Assembly: GCF_001685355.1 (NCBI RefSeq)
Contig: NZ_CP016438.1
Coordinates: 6,324,001-6,388,000 of the forward strand
Length of the DNA: 64,000 bases
Direction of reading: 5' to 3'
Source: Streptomyces lincolnensis
GTDB lineage: Bacteria > Actinomycetota > Actinomycetes > Streptomycetales > Streptomycetaceae
Of the stretch, positions 33,014 through 40,578 are shown one piece after another. The number at the start of each line of letters is the position of its first letter. Position 1 is the stretch's first letter. The translations under genes and the position numbers were made by a program. The notes under the pieces were generated by a model. The model saw nothing but the letters and a program-made list of their open reading frames with translations. It was not told the DNA's origin and ran no database searches.

Positions 33014-33538
33014 TCAGGAGGCCGACGGCGGTTCCGCGCCCGGTACGCCCTGGATCGCCATCCGGGCGGAGAGTGCACTGTTGAAGCGCGTGAGGAGCGT
33101 GCAGAACGCCTCGCGCTCCTCCGGCGCCCAGTCGTGTGTCAGCTCGGCCATCAACTGACGCCGGGAGGAGCGCACTTCCTCCAGCCGGGACAGCCCGCGC
33201 GGGGACAGCTGGAGCACCACCGCGCGTCCGTCCTCGGGGTGCGAGGTGCGCTTGACCAGGCCGGTGTCGACGAGCGGAGCCACCTGCCGGGTGACCGTCG
33301 ACGAGTCGATCCCCATGCTCGCGGCGAGCGCCTTGACGCCCATCGGGCCTTCCTTGTCGAGCCGGTTGAGCAGCAGGTACGCGGCTCGGTCCATGGAGTT
33401 GCGCACCTGCCCCACCCCGCCGAGCCGGGTCTGTTCGGCACGGCGGGCGAAGACCGCCACCTCGTGCTGCAACGTGTCGAGAAGACCGGTGTCACCGACG
33501 GTCGTCATGTCCATCGACATTTCTGGTGTTGTGGGCAT
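33014..33538 (-). CDS. MarR-family transcriptional regulator
   Basis: A 174-residue winged-helix regulator. The recognition part MGVKALAASMGIDSSTVTRQVAPLVDTGLVKRTSHPEDGRAVVLQL is canonical MarR, quoted here by its ends: helix-turn-helix at about residues 67-95 and the wing DGRAV at about 102-106. It is divergent from the threonine dehydratase gene over 145 bases and may control itself or that gene; no clear operator was found. Several in-frame ATGs near the start make the exact N-terminus uncertain. Confidence 0.9.
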   Translation of the reverse strand: MPTTPEMSMDMTTVGDTGLLDTLQHEVAVFARRAEQTRLGGVGQVRNSMDRAAYLLLNRLDKEGPMGVKALAASMGIDSSTVTRQVAPLVDTGLVKRTSHPEDGRAVVLQLSPRGLSRLEEVRSSRRQLMAELTHDWAPEEREAFCTLLTRFNSALSARMAIQGVPGAEPPSAS

Positions 33539-33683
33539 GGCCGGGGGCTCACTTCATGAAGGGGGTGCTGGGTTGGGGGACAGGGTACGCGGCCGGGCGG
33601 CGGGCCGTACCGGCGCTGCGCAAACCAGTCTCGGAGGTTGGTCACAGAGCGAGCGCGTGCGTGTGAACTGCGAGACTTGAGGC

Positions 33684-34913
33684 ATGAACTACCGCGAGGC
33701 CCCCTCCGTACCGCCGGTCACCCTCGACGACGTACGCGGAGCCCAGAAGATGCTCTCGGGTGTGGCGCGGACGACCGCGATGGAGGGCAGCCGGTACCTG
33801 TCCGAGCAGGTGGGCGCGCCGGTGCACCTCAAGTGCGAGAACCTCCAGCGGACCGGGTCGTTCAAGCTGCGCGGCGCCTACGTCCGGATCGCCGGACTGC
33901 TGCCCGAGGAGCGGGCCGCCGGCGTCGTCGCCGCTAGCGCGGGCAACCACGCGCAGGGCGTGGCCCTGGCGTCCTCCCTGCTCGGCGTGCGGTCCACGGT
34001 GTTCATGCCGAAGGGCGCCCCGCTGCCGAAGATCAGCGCCACCCGGGACTACGGCGCCGAGGTGCGGCTGCACGGCCAGGTCGTCGACGAGACGCTGGCC
34101 GCCGCGCAGGAGTACGCGGACAGCACGGGCGCGGTGTTCATCCACCCCTTCGACCACCCCGACGTCATCGCCGGTCAGGGCACGGTCGGCCTGGAGATCC
34201 TGGAGCAGTGCCCGGAGGTGCGCACCATCGTCGTGGGCATCGGCGGCGGTGGTCTCGCGGCCGGTGTCGCGGTGGCGGTGAAGTCCCTCAGGCCGGATGT
34301 GCGGATCATCGGCGTGCAGGCGGCGGGCGCGGCCGCGTACCCGCCCTCGCTGGCGGCGGGGCACCCGGTGTCGATCGAGAACCCGGCGACGATGGCCGAC
34401 GGTATGAAGGTGGGGCGGCCCGGCGACGTGCCGTTCGGGATCGTCGGCGAGCTGGTGGACGAGGTGCGCACGGTGACGGAGGACGAGCTGTCCGCCGCGC
34501 TGCTGCTGTGCCTGGAGCGGGCCAAGCTGGTCGTCGAGCCGGCCGGGGCGAGTCCGGTCGCGGCGCTGCTGAGTGACCCGGGCGCCTTCGAGGGCCCGGT
34601 GGTCGCGGTGCTGTCGGGCGGCAACGTCGACCCGGTGCTGATGCAGCGCGTCCTGCGGCACGGCATGACCGCGCAGGGCCGCTACCTGGCCGTACGCCTC
34701 AGGTTGACGGACCGGCCCGGTGCTCTCGCGACACTTCTCGGGACGTTGTCAGTGGTGGACGCTAACGTCCTCGACGTGAGCCACGTCCGGACCGACCCAC
34801 GGCTCGGGCTCACGGAGGCGGAGGTCGAGCTGCACCTGGAGACGAAGGGCCCGGCGCACTGCGTCGAGGTCGGCCAAGCCCTGCGCGACGCGGGGTACAC
34901 CGTCATCGGCTGA
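33684..34913 (+). CDS. ilvA: Threonine ammonia-lyase (threonine dehydratase) with ACT domain
   Basis: Converts L-threonine to 2-oxobutanoate and ammonia, feeding isoleucine synthesis or catabolism. PLP Lys61 lies in TGSFKLRGAY; the glycine-rich phosphate loop is GIGGGG, and SAGNHAQG is present. The catalytic domain (about 1-320) is followed by one ACT-type regulatory domain (about 330-409), the short form with one effector domain rather than the two of E. coli IlvA. It could therefore be a biosynthetic or catabolic (TdcB-like) enzyme. ATG 33684; 409 residues. Confidence 0.93.
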   Translation: MNYREAPSVPPVTLDDVRGAQKMLSGVARTTAMEGSRYLSEQVGAPVHLKCENLQRTGSFKLRGAYVRIAGLLPEERAAGVVAASAGNHAQGVALASSLLGVRSTVFMPKGAPLPKISATRDYGAEVRLHGQVVDETLAAAQEYADSTGAVFIHPFDHPDVIAGQGTVGLEILEQCPEVRTIVVGIGGGGLAAGVAVAVKSLRPDVRIIGVQAAGAAAYPPSLAAGHPVSIENPATMADGMKVGRPGDVPFGIVGELVDEVRTVTEDELSAALLLCLERAKLVVEPAGASPVAALLSDPGAFEGPVVAVLSGGNVDPVLMQRVLRHGMTAQGRYLAVRLRLTDRPGALATLLGTLSVVDANVLDVSHVRTDPRLGLTEAEVELHLETKGPAHCVEVGQALRDAGYTVIG

Positions 34914-34964
34914 GACATCGGCCGAGGCCGGGATTCCGCTTCGTCACCCGTTCGGGTAATCCCG

Positions 34965-34993
34965 TTGAGAGACGCGATACATCGCGTTATGGT
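34965..34993 (+). promoter_or_regulatory. Promoter with operator palindrome in the spacer, upstream of the DrrAB-type exporter
   Basis: TTGAGA (34965-34970) and TATGGT (34988-34993) are 17 bases apart, and the spacer is filled by ACGCGATACATCGCGT (34972-34987; arms ACGCGA/TCGCGT). A repressor bound here would block RNA polymerase. The predicted leader is about 119 bases and contains GCGGAA three times (35040-35064). Confidence 0.65.
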
Positions 34994-35118
34994 GTGTCTC
35001 GTGCCACTGCGAACGACCTCGCGATTCCGTCATCCACCAGGCGGAACGAGCGGAACAAGCGGAATGAATCGTACAAATCTAGGCTTTCCGAAGAATCCCC
35101 GAAGACGTGGAGACTTAT

Positions 35119-36105
35119 ATGCCAGGCGCCATCCATGCCGAAGGTCTGGTCAAGACCTTCGGTGACGTAAGGGCTCTGGACGGTGTCGACCTCGACGTGC
35201 CCGAGGGCACGGTGCTCGGCCTGCTCGGGCCGAACGGCGCGGGCAAGACGACCACCGTCCGCTGTCTGACGACCCTGCTGCGGCCCGACAGCGGCAAGGC
35301 CGTCGTCGCGGGCATCGACGTGCTCAAGGAACCGGACGCGGTGCGGCGCTCGATCGGCCTGTCCGGACAGTTCGCCGCGGTCGACGAGTACCTCACCGGC
35401 CGCGAGAACCTCCAGATGGTCGGACAGCTCTACCAGATGAAGGCCAAGGCCGCGAAGGCCCGGGCCGAGGAGCTGCTGGAGCAGTTCCGCCTCGCCGACG
35501 CCGCCGACCGCCCCGCGAAGACCTACTCCGGAGGCATGCGCCGCCGGCTCGACCTGGCCGCGGCACTCGTCGTGTCCCCGCCCGTGATGTTCATGGACGA
35601 GCCGACCACCGGCCTCGACCCGCGCAACCGCCAGCAGCTGTGGGAGGTCATCAAACAGCTGGTCTCCGGCGGTACGACGCTGCTGCTGACCACCCAGTAC
35701 CTGGAGGAGGCCGACCACCTCGCCCACGACATCGCCGTGGTCGACCACGGCCGGGTCATCGCCCGCGGCACCTCCGACCAGCTCAAGGCCCGCACCGGCG
35801 GCGAGCGCGTCGAGGTCGTGGTGCACGAGCGCGAGCACATCGCGACCGCCCGGGAGGTGCTGGCCGGCTTCGGCAAGGGCGAGACCACCGTCGAGGAGCA
35901 CACCCGCAAGCTCACCGTGCCCGTCACAGGAGGCGCGAAGCTCCTCGCCGAGGTCATCCGTGAACTGGACGTCCGCGGCATCGAGATAGACGACATCGGC
36001 CTGCGCCGACCCACCCTGGACGACGTCTTCCTCTCCCTGACCGGCCATGTCGCCGAGGCCGAGGCCAAGGACGAGGAGAACGGCAAGAAGGAGGCCACCC
36101 AGTGA
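35119..36105 (+). CDS. DrrA-type ABC transporter ATP-binding protein
   Basis: A 328-residue ATPase of the daunorubicin-resistance class. Walker A GPNGAGKTT, Q-loop LSGQFAAVDEYLTGREN, signature YSGGMRRR, Walker B VMFMDEPTTGLDPRNR and H-loop LLTTQYLEEAD are complete, followed by the DrrA C-terminal extension (about 225-328). It should power export of a drug or lipid with the adjoining permease. ATG 35119 follows GTGGAG at seven bases. Expression is likely controlled by the operator at 34972. Confidence 0.93.
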   Translation: MPGAIHAEGLVKTFGDVRALDGVDLDVPEGTVLGLLGPNGAGKTTTVRCLTTLLRPDSGKAVVAGIDVLKEPDAVRRSIGLSGQFAAVDEYLTGRENLQMVGQLYQMKAKAAKARAEELLEQFRLADAADRPAKTYSGGMRRRLDLAAALVVSPPVMFMDEPTTGLDPRNRQQLWEVIKQLVSGGTTLLLTTQYLEEADHLAHDIAVVDHGRVIARGTSDQLKARTGGERVEVVVHEREHIATAREVLAGFGKGETTVEEHTRKLTVPVTGGAKLLAEVIRELDVRGIEIDDIGLRRPTLDDVFLSLTGHVAEAEAKDEENGKKEATQ

Positions 36106-36902
36106 GCGCGGTGAACGACTCCCTGGTCATCACCCGCCGGAATCTGATCCGCATGGGCCGGATTCCCGAGATGATCATTTTCGGGCTGGTCCAGCCCATC
36201 ATGTTCGTCGTGCTGTTCACCTACGTGTTCGGCGGCTCGATCCAGGTCGGCTCGTCCACCTCCACCCAGGCCTACCGCGAGTTCCTGATGGCGGGCATCT
36301 TCGCCCAGACCGTCACCTTCGCCACGGCGGGCGCCGGGGCGGGCATCGCCGACGACATGCACAAGGGCCTCATAGACCGGTTCCGCTCCCTGCCCATGGC
36401 GCGGGGCGCGGTGCTGACCGGCCGGACCCTCGCCGACTCCGTACAGACGGCGCTCACCCTCGTCGTCCTGGCCGTGGTCGCCTTGATCGTGGGCTGGCGC
36501 ACGCACGAGAACCTCGGCAAGGTGCTCGCCGGATTCGCCCTGCTCCTGCTCCTCGGGTACGCGTTCTCCTGGATCGGCGCGCTCATCGGCCTGTCCGTGC
36601 GCACCCCCGAAGCGGCCACCTCGGGCGGTCTGATCTGGCTGTTCCCGCTGACGTTCATCTCGAACGCCTTCGTGGACGCCAACCAGATGCCGGGCTTCCT
36701 GCGCCACATCGCCGAATGGAACCCCTTCAGCGCGACCGTCCAGGCGTGCCGTGAACTGTTCGGCAACCTCCCGCCGGGCTTCCAGACGCCCGACGCCTGG
36801 CCCATGCAGCACCCCGTGTGGGCCTCGCTGATCTGGTCGGTCGTGATCATCCTGGTCTTCCGCACGCTCGCGGTCCGCAAGTACCGCCGGGCAGGCGGCT
36901 GA
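36102..36902 (+). CDS. DrrB-type ABC-2 transporter permease
   Basis: A 266-residue ABC-2 permease with about six helices; LVQPIMFVVLFTYVFGGSI and the C-terminal WNPFSATVQACRELFGN are typical of DrrB. GTG 36102 overlaps the stop of the ATPase gene by four bases (GTGA), so subunits are made together. The substrate is unknown; such pairs commonly remove hydrophobic drugs. Confidence 0.93.
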   Translation: MSAVNDSLVITRRNLIRMGRIPEMIIFGLVQPIMFVVLFTYVFGGSIQVGSSTSTQAYREFLMAGIFAQTVTFATAGAGAGIADDMHKGLIDRFRSLPMARGAVLTGRTLADSVQTALTLVVLAVVALIVGWRTHENLGKVLAGFALLLLLGYAFSWIGALIGLSVRTPEAATSGGLIWLFPLTFISNAFVDANQMPGFLRHIAEWNPFSATVQACRELFGNLPPGFQTPDAWPMQHPVWASLIWSVVIILVFRTLAVRKYRRAGG

Positions 36903-36933
36903 CCGCTCGGGCGGCCCCGGCCGGACACGACGA

Positions 36934-36961
36934 TGCCCCGGCGTCCCAGGACGCCGGGGCA
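36934..36961. terminator. Bidirectional terminator between the exporter and greA
   Basis: Arms TGCCCCGGCGT (36934-36944) and ACGCCGGGGCA (36951-36961) form an 11-bp stem between convergent genes. Confidence 0.8.
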
Positions 36962-36981
36962 GTCGAAAGCCTGCCGGTGGG

Positions 36982-37482
36982 TCAGCCGCTGTACGGCTCG
37001 GCCTTGAGGATCTTCACGGAGGCCTTCTTGCCGTTCGGCAGCTCGTACTGCGCGTCCTCGCCGACCTTGTGGCCGATCACGCCGGAACCCAGCGGGGACT
37101 GCGGGGAGTACGTCTCGACATCGGAGCTGGCGTACTCCCGGGAGGCGAGCAGGAAGGTCATCGTGTCGTCCTCGTCGCCGTCGAAGGCGATCGTCACGAC
37201 CATGCCGGGCGCCACCGCGCCGTCCGCCGACGCCGGCGCCTCGCCGACCTTGGCGTTCTCCAGGAGCTGGGTCAGCTGGCGCACGCGGAGCTCCTGCTTG
37301 CCCTGCTCCTCCTTGGCCGCGTGGTACCCGCCGTTCTCACGCAGGTCGCCCTCCTCGCGCGCGGCCGCGATCTTGGCGGCGATCTCCGTGCGCGCAGGAC
37401 CAGACAGGTACTCCAGCTCGGCCCTGAGCTGGTTGTACGCCTCCTGGGTCAGCCAGGTGACGTTCTCGCTGGTCTGGGTCAC
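36982..37482 (-). CDS. greA: Transcription elongation factor GreA
   Basis: Rescues backtracked RNA polymerase by stimulating transcript cleavage. The 166-residue protein has the N-terminal coiled coil (LTQEAYNQLRAELEYLSGPAR) with the acidic tip EEGDLRENGGYHAAKEEQ, and the C-terminal FKBP-like domain (PLGSGVIGHKVGEDAQYELPNG in part). GTG at 37482 is preferred since CGAGGAGC precedes it; an upstream TTG would add ten residues. Actinomycete proteins of this type may also act as GreA-like factors with modified activity, but the acidic tip is intact. Confidence 0.95.
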   Translation of the reverse strand: MTQTSENVTWLTQEAYNQLRAELEYLSGPARTEIAAKIAAAREEGDLRENGGYHAAKEEQGKQELRVRQLTQLLENAKVGEAPASADGAVAPGMVVTIAFDGDEDDTMTFLLASREYASSDVETYSPQSPLGSGVIGHKVGEDAQYELPNGKKASVKILKAEPYSG

Positions 37483-37658
37483 AGGTGCTCCTCGTAGGTA
37501 CTGGGAATACAAAGCATCGCCCTACCCAGAAGAATGTTCCTTCATGGAAGGGCGAAACCACGAGCCTAACAATTCAGCGGCCCGAGGGGGAGGACATAAG
37601 CCATCAGAAACCCGTCCGCGCAGGTCAGCGCCTACGTATTCGGAGTGACGTTCGTACG

Positions 37659-38057
37659 TCAGTCCGCGTGACAGCCCAGCAGCTCGGCCGTGGTCCCCGG
37701 TGCCGTGGTGCGGAGCGTGACGACCTTGTCGATGCGGGTGTCGTCCCCGTCGAAGCGGTAGTCGGCCCGGCCGACCTCGGCGCCGTCCTCCGCCTGCGAG
37801 CGCACGGTGCAGTAGCCGGTGGCGCCGGCGTCCTTGCGGACCTCCAGGTGCACCTGGACCGAGTCCTTGCCCGGCTCGAAGGTGATCACCTCGCCGCTGA
37901 TCTTGTTCTGGCCGACGTAGTGCCACGCGAAATAGCCGACGAGGGCGATCAGCAGGGCCCCCAGCACGGCTCCGGCGATCTTGAGCTTGTGGTCGGCGCG
38001 CTCGTCCGAGGAGCGGCCGTAGCGGCCCTCGGGCAGTCGGGTGCTCGCCGTACTCAT
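37659..38057 (-). CDS. DUF4307 single-pass membrane protein
   Basis: 132 residues: a short cytosolic N-terminus (MSTASTRLPEGRYGRSSDER), one membrane helix (about 28-48) and an outside beta-rich domain with Cys near residues 86 and 130 (GYCTVRS; LLGCHAD), which could pair. It matches the actinobacterial DUF4307 family, which is often found beside mca and greA. ATG 38057 follows GAGAGGAC. Function unknown; divergent from mca. Confidence 0.88.
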   Translation of the reverse strand: MSTASTRLPEGRYGRSSDERADHKLKIAGAVLGALLIALVGYFAWHYVGQNKISGEVITFEPGKDSVQVHLEVRKDAGATGYCTVRSQAEDGAEVGRADYRFDGDDTRIDKVVTLRTTAPGTTAELLGCHAD

Positions 38058-38219
38058 GATCGTCCTCTCGGCAAGGCCGTCGGCGGTCGGGGCGGGACCG
38101 AGGTCCCGGATCAAGCTCCGGAGCCGGATCCCGGAATTATTCGTCCTCCGATTCGGTCACTATAGAAGCCGCCGATCGCACCCGTTCACATGGGGGCGCC
38201 GACCTACGAGGATTGAGTC

Positions 38220-39101
38220 TTGACTGACCAGCTGCGACTGATGGCCGTGCACGCCCACCCCGACGACGAGTCGAGCAAGGGCGCGGCCACCATGGCGAAG
38301 TACGTGTCCGAGGGGGTGGACGTGCTGGTCGTGACCTGCACGGGAGGGGAGCGCGGCTCCATCCTCAACCCCAAGCTCCAGGGGGACGCGTATATCGAGG
38401 AGCACATCCATGAGGTGCGCAAGAAGGAGATGGACGAGGCGAGAGAGATCCTCGGCGTCAAGCAGGAGTGGCTCGGGTTCGTCGACTCGGGCCTGCCCGA
38501 GGGGGACCCGCTGCCGCCGCTGCCGGAGGGCTGTTTCGCCCTGGAGGACGTCGACAAGGCGGCCGGTGAGCTGGTGAAGAAGATCCGCTCGTTCCGTCCC
38601 CAGGTGATCACCACCTACGACGAGAACGGCGGCTACCCGCACCCCGACCACATCATGACCCACAAGATCTCGATGGTGGCGTTCGAGGGTGCCGCGGACA
38701 CCGAGAAGTACCCGGAGCAGGAGTTCGGCCCCGCGTACCAGCCGCAGAAGATCTACTACAACCAGGGCTTCAACCGTGAGCGCACCGAGGCCCTGCACAA
38801 CGCGCTGGTCGAGCGCGGCCTGGAGTCCCCCTACGGCGACTGGCTCAAGCGCTGGGAGGAGTCCGGGATGCAGCAGCGGACGCTCACCACGCACGTCCCG
38901 TGTGCCGAGTTCTACGAGATCCGCGACAAGGCCCTGATCGCCCACGCCACGCAGATCGACCCCGACGGCGGCTGGTTCCGGGTGCCGCTGGATCTCCAGA
39001 AGGAGGTCTGGCCGACCGAGGAGTACGAGCTCGCGAAGTCCCTCGTCGATACTTCCCTCCCCGAGGCGGACCTCTTTGCGGGCATCCGCGACAATGCCTG
39101 A
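38220..39101 (+). CDS. mca: Mycothiol S-conjugate amidase
   Basis: Hydrolyses mycothiol S-conjugates of electrophiles and drugs to a mercapturic acid and GlcN-Ins, a detoxification route of actinomycetes. The LmbE/PIG-L zinc motif AHPDDE lies at residues 12-17 (His13, Asp16) and the third ligand is in GGYPHPDHIM. Length (293) and the sequence TCTGGERGSILNP fit Mca rather than the deacetylase MshB. Start is TTG 38220, with GAGGA about nine bases upstream. The next small gene begins two bases after its stop. Confidence 0.95.
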   Translation: MTDQLRLMAVHAHPDDESSKGAATMAKYVSEGVDVLVVTCTGGERGSILNPKLQGDAYIEEHIHEVRKKEMDEAREILGVKQEWLGFVDSGLPEGDPLPPLPEGCFALEDVDKAAGELVKKIRSFRPQVITTYDENGGYPHPDHIMTHKISMVAFEGAADTEKYPEQEFGPAYQPQKIYYNQGFNRERTEALHNALVERGLESPYGDWLKRWEESGMQQRTLTTHVPCAEFYEIRDKALIAHATQIDPDGGWFRVPLDLQKEVWPTEEYELAKSLVDTSLPEADLFAGIRDNA

Positions 39102-39102
39102 C

Positions 39103-39354
39103 ATGAGCGCAAGCGCAAGCCTGGCAATGACGCACCTCGCGACCCTCGCCAAGGAGGTCGACGAGGACAAGGTCACCCCCGGCGTCCTCGGCTTCATCGT
39201 CTTCGCGGCGATGGCCCTGGCGGTGTGGGCCCTGATGAAGTCCATGAGCAGGCACATGAACCGGGTCGACTTCAAGGAGCCTCCGGACCCGAGGGCAGAG
39301 TCCGGAAGCACCTCGGAGAGCACCCCGGCGGAGCCCGGCGCCAAGCAGGGCTGA
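39103..39354 (+). CDS. Small membrane protein downstream of mca
   Basis: 83 residues with one membrane helix (VLGFIVFAAMALAVWALMKS, about 29-48) and a polar, Glu/Pro-rich C-terminal tail. It starts at ATG 39103, one base after the mca stop (or ATG 39127), so it is translationally linked to mca. A gene of this kind follows mca in other Streptomyces as I recall; its role is unknown. Confidence 0.8.
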   Translation: MSASASLAMTHLATLAKEVDEDKVTPGVLGFIVFAAMALAVWALMKSMSRHMNRVDFKEPPDPRAESGSTSESTPAEPGAKQG

Positions 39355-39365
39355 GCGTCGCACGC

Positions 39366-39420
39366 TGACACAGCATGATTCCGTGATGCCCTGTGGGTAT
39401 CATCGAGTCATGCTGTATCA
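39366..39420. promoter_or_regulatory. Nested inverted repeats over the Fic gene start
   Basis: Outer arms TGACACAGCATGA (39366-39378) and TCATGCTGTATCA (39408-39420) match at 12 of 13 positions; inner arms TGATGCCC (39384-39391) and GGGTATCA (39395-39402) match at 7 of 8. The right outer arm covers the ATG at 39410. Confidence 0.65.
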
Positions 39421-40549
39421 AACGCCTGCCCTTTCCTCGAAGGACCGCGAGGTGCTGGAGAGCGTCGACGCGATGCGTGACGAACTGCGGCATCAGGTCG
39501 TGCGGACGCCGATGAAGTGGACAGCGGGACTGCGGAAGACGCTGACCGCTGAGGCCATTGCCGGCTCGAACAGCATCGAGGGATACAAGGTCGACTCGGT
39601 CGATGTCGAAGACCTGATCGACGGTGAGCAGGAAGTCGTCGCCACAGAGGAGAACAGGGCGGAGACACAGGCGTATCAGCACGCCATGACGTACATCCAG
39701 TCGCTGCACGATGTTGTCGACTTCACATACTCCAAGTCGTTGCTCAATGCCTTGCACTGGATGCTCCAGGGACATCACCACCCAAGGAAGCTCGCGGGGC
39801 AGTGGCGTAAGAGCGGCGTGTGGATCAATGAGCCCGGGCGGCCCCATGAGGCCGCATACGTCGCTCCGGATGCCGACCGTCTTCCCGCGATGATGGAGGG
39901 GCTGGTCACCTGGCTCAACGAGGGCGACCTGGACGCCCATGTGCTGGTACGCGCAGCCATGGCACACCTCAACCTGGTCAAGATCCACCCCTGGTCCGAC
40001 GGCAACGGCCGGATGTCTCGCTCGCTACAGACGCTCCTCATCGCCCGTGGAGGCGTGCTGGCCCCCGAGTTCTCGTCGATCGAGTCCTGGCTGGGGGCGT
40101 CGGTCCACACCTGGGAGTACTACAAGGTCCTCGGCCAGGTGGGCGGCAAGGAATGGTCCCCCGACCGCGACACCGCCCCCTGGATCCGCTTCAACCTCCT
40201 CGCCTACCACCAGCAGTCCCAGTCGGTGCGGCACCGCATCGACCGTTCCAACCGCTGCTGGACCGACCTCACCGACTACGCGGAACGGCACGGAATCGAG
40301 GAGCGCCAGATCACCGCCCTGCACGACGCGGCACTCGCCGGCCGCGTCCGCCGCGCCCGCTATCAGCGCGCGGAGAACCTGAGCAACCAGCAGGCCGTAC
40401 GGGACATCCGGGCACTGTCCGAGGCCGGCCTCCTCGAAGCCGTCGGCAACACGAAGGCCAGGTACTACGTGCCGGGCCGGAACTTTCCCGCCGACGTGCT
40501 GGAGATGGTCCGGCAGCCGGTGCGGATCGCCGACCCGTACGAGGACTGA
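39410..40549 (+). CDS. Fic-domain protein (probable AMP transferase), class II inhibition motif
   Basis: A 379-residue soluble protein. Residues 40-60 hold the inhibitory motif [S/T]xxxE[G/N] (Ser53 to Gly58, SNSIEG), so it is auto-inhibited by its own N-terminal helix. The Fic active site HPWSDGNGRMSR starts at His193 and keeps the catalytic His, Asp197, Asn199 and Arg201. A C-terminal winged-helix-like part (about 285-350) may bind DNA. Expected to transfer AMP from ATP to a Tyr, Ser or Thr of a target. ATG 39410 sits inside an inverted repeat, which suggests self-repression. Codon use at the 5' end is somewhat less GC-rich than in neighbours. Confidence 0.92.
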   Translation: MLYQTPALSSKDREVLESVDAMRDELRHQVVRTPMKWTAGLRKTLTAEAIAGSNSIEGYKVDSVDVEDLIDGEQEVVATEENRAETQAYQHAMTYIQSLHDVVDFTYSKSLLNALHWMLQGHHHPRKLAGQWRKSGVWINEPGRPHEAAYVAPDADRLPAMMEGLVTWLNEGDLDAHVLVRAAMAHLNLVKIHPWSDGNGRMSRSLQTLLIARGGVLAPEFSSIESWLGASVHTWEYYKVLGQVGGKEWSPDRDTAPWIRFNLLAYHQQSQSVRHRIDRSNRCWTDLTDYAERHGIEERQITALHDAALAGRVRRARYQRAENLSNQQAVRDIRALSEAGLLEAVGNTKARYYVPGRNFPADVLEMVRQPVRIADPYED

Positions 40550-40578
40550 CGGAGCAGCAGCCCTCGAAACCCCCGTCC

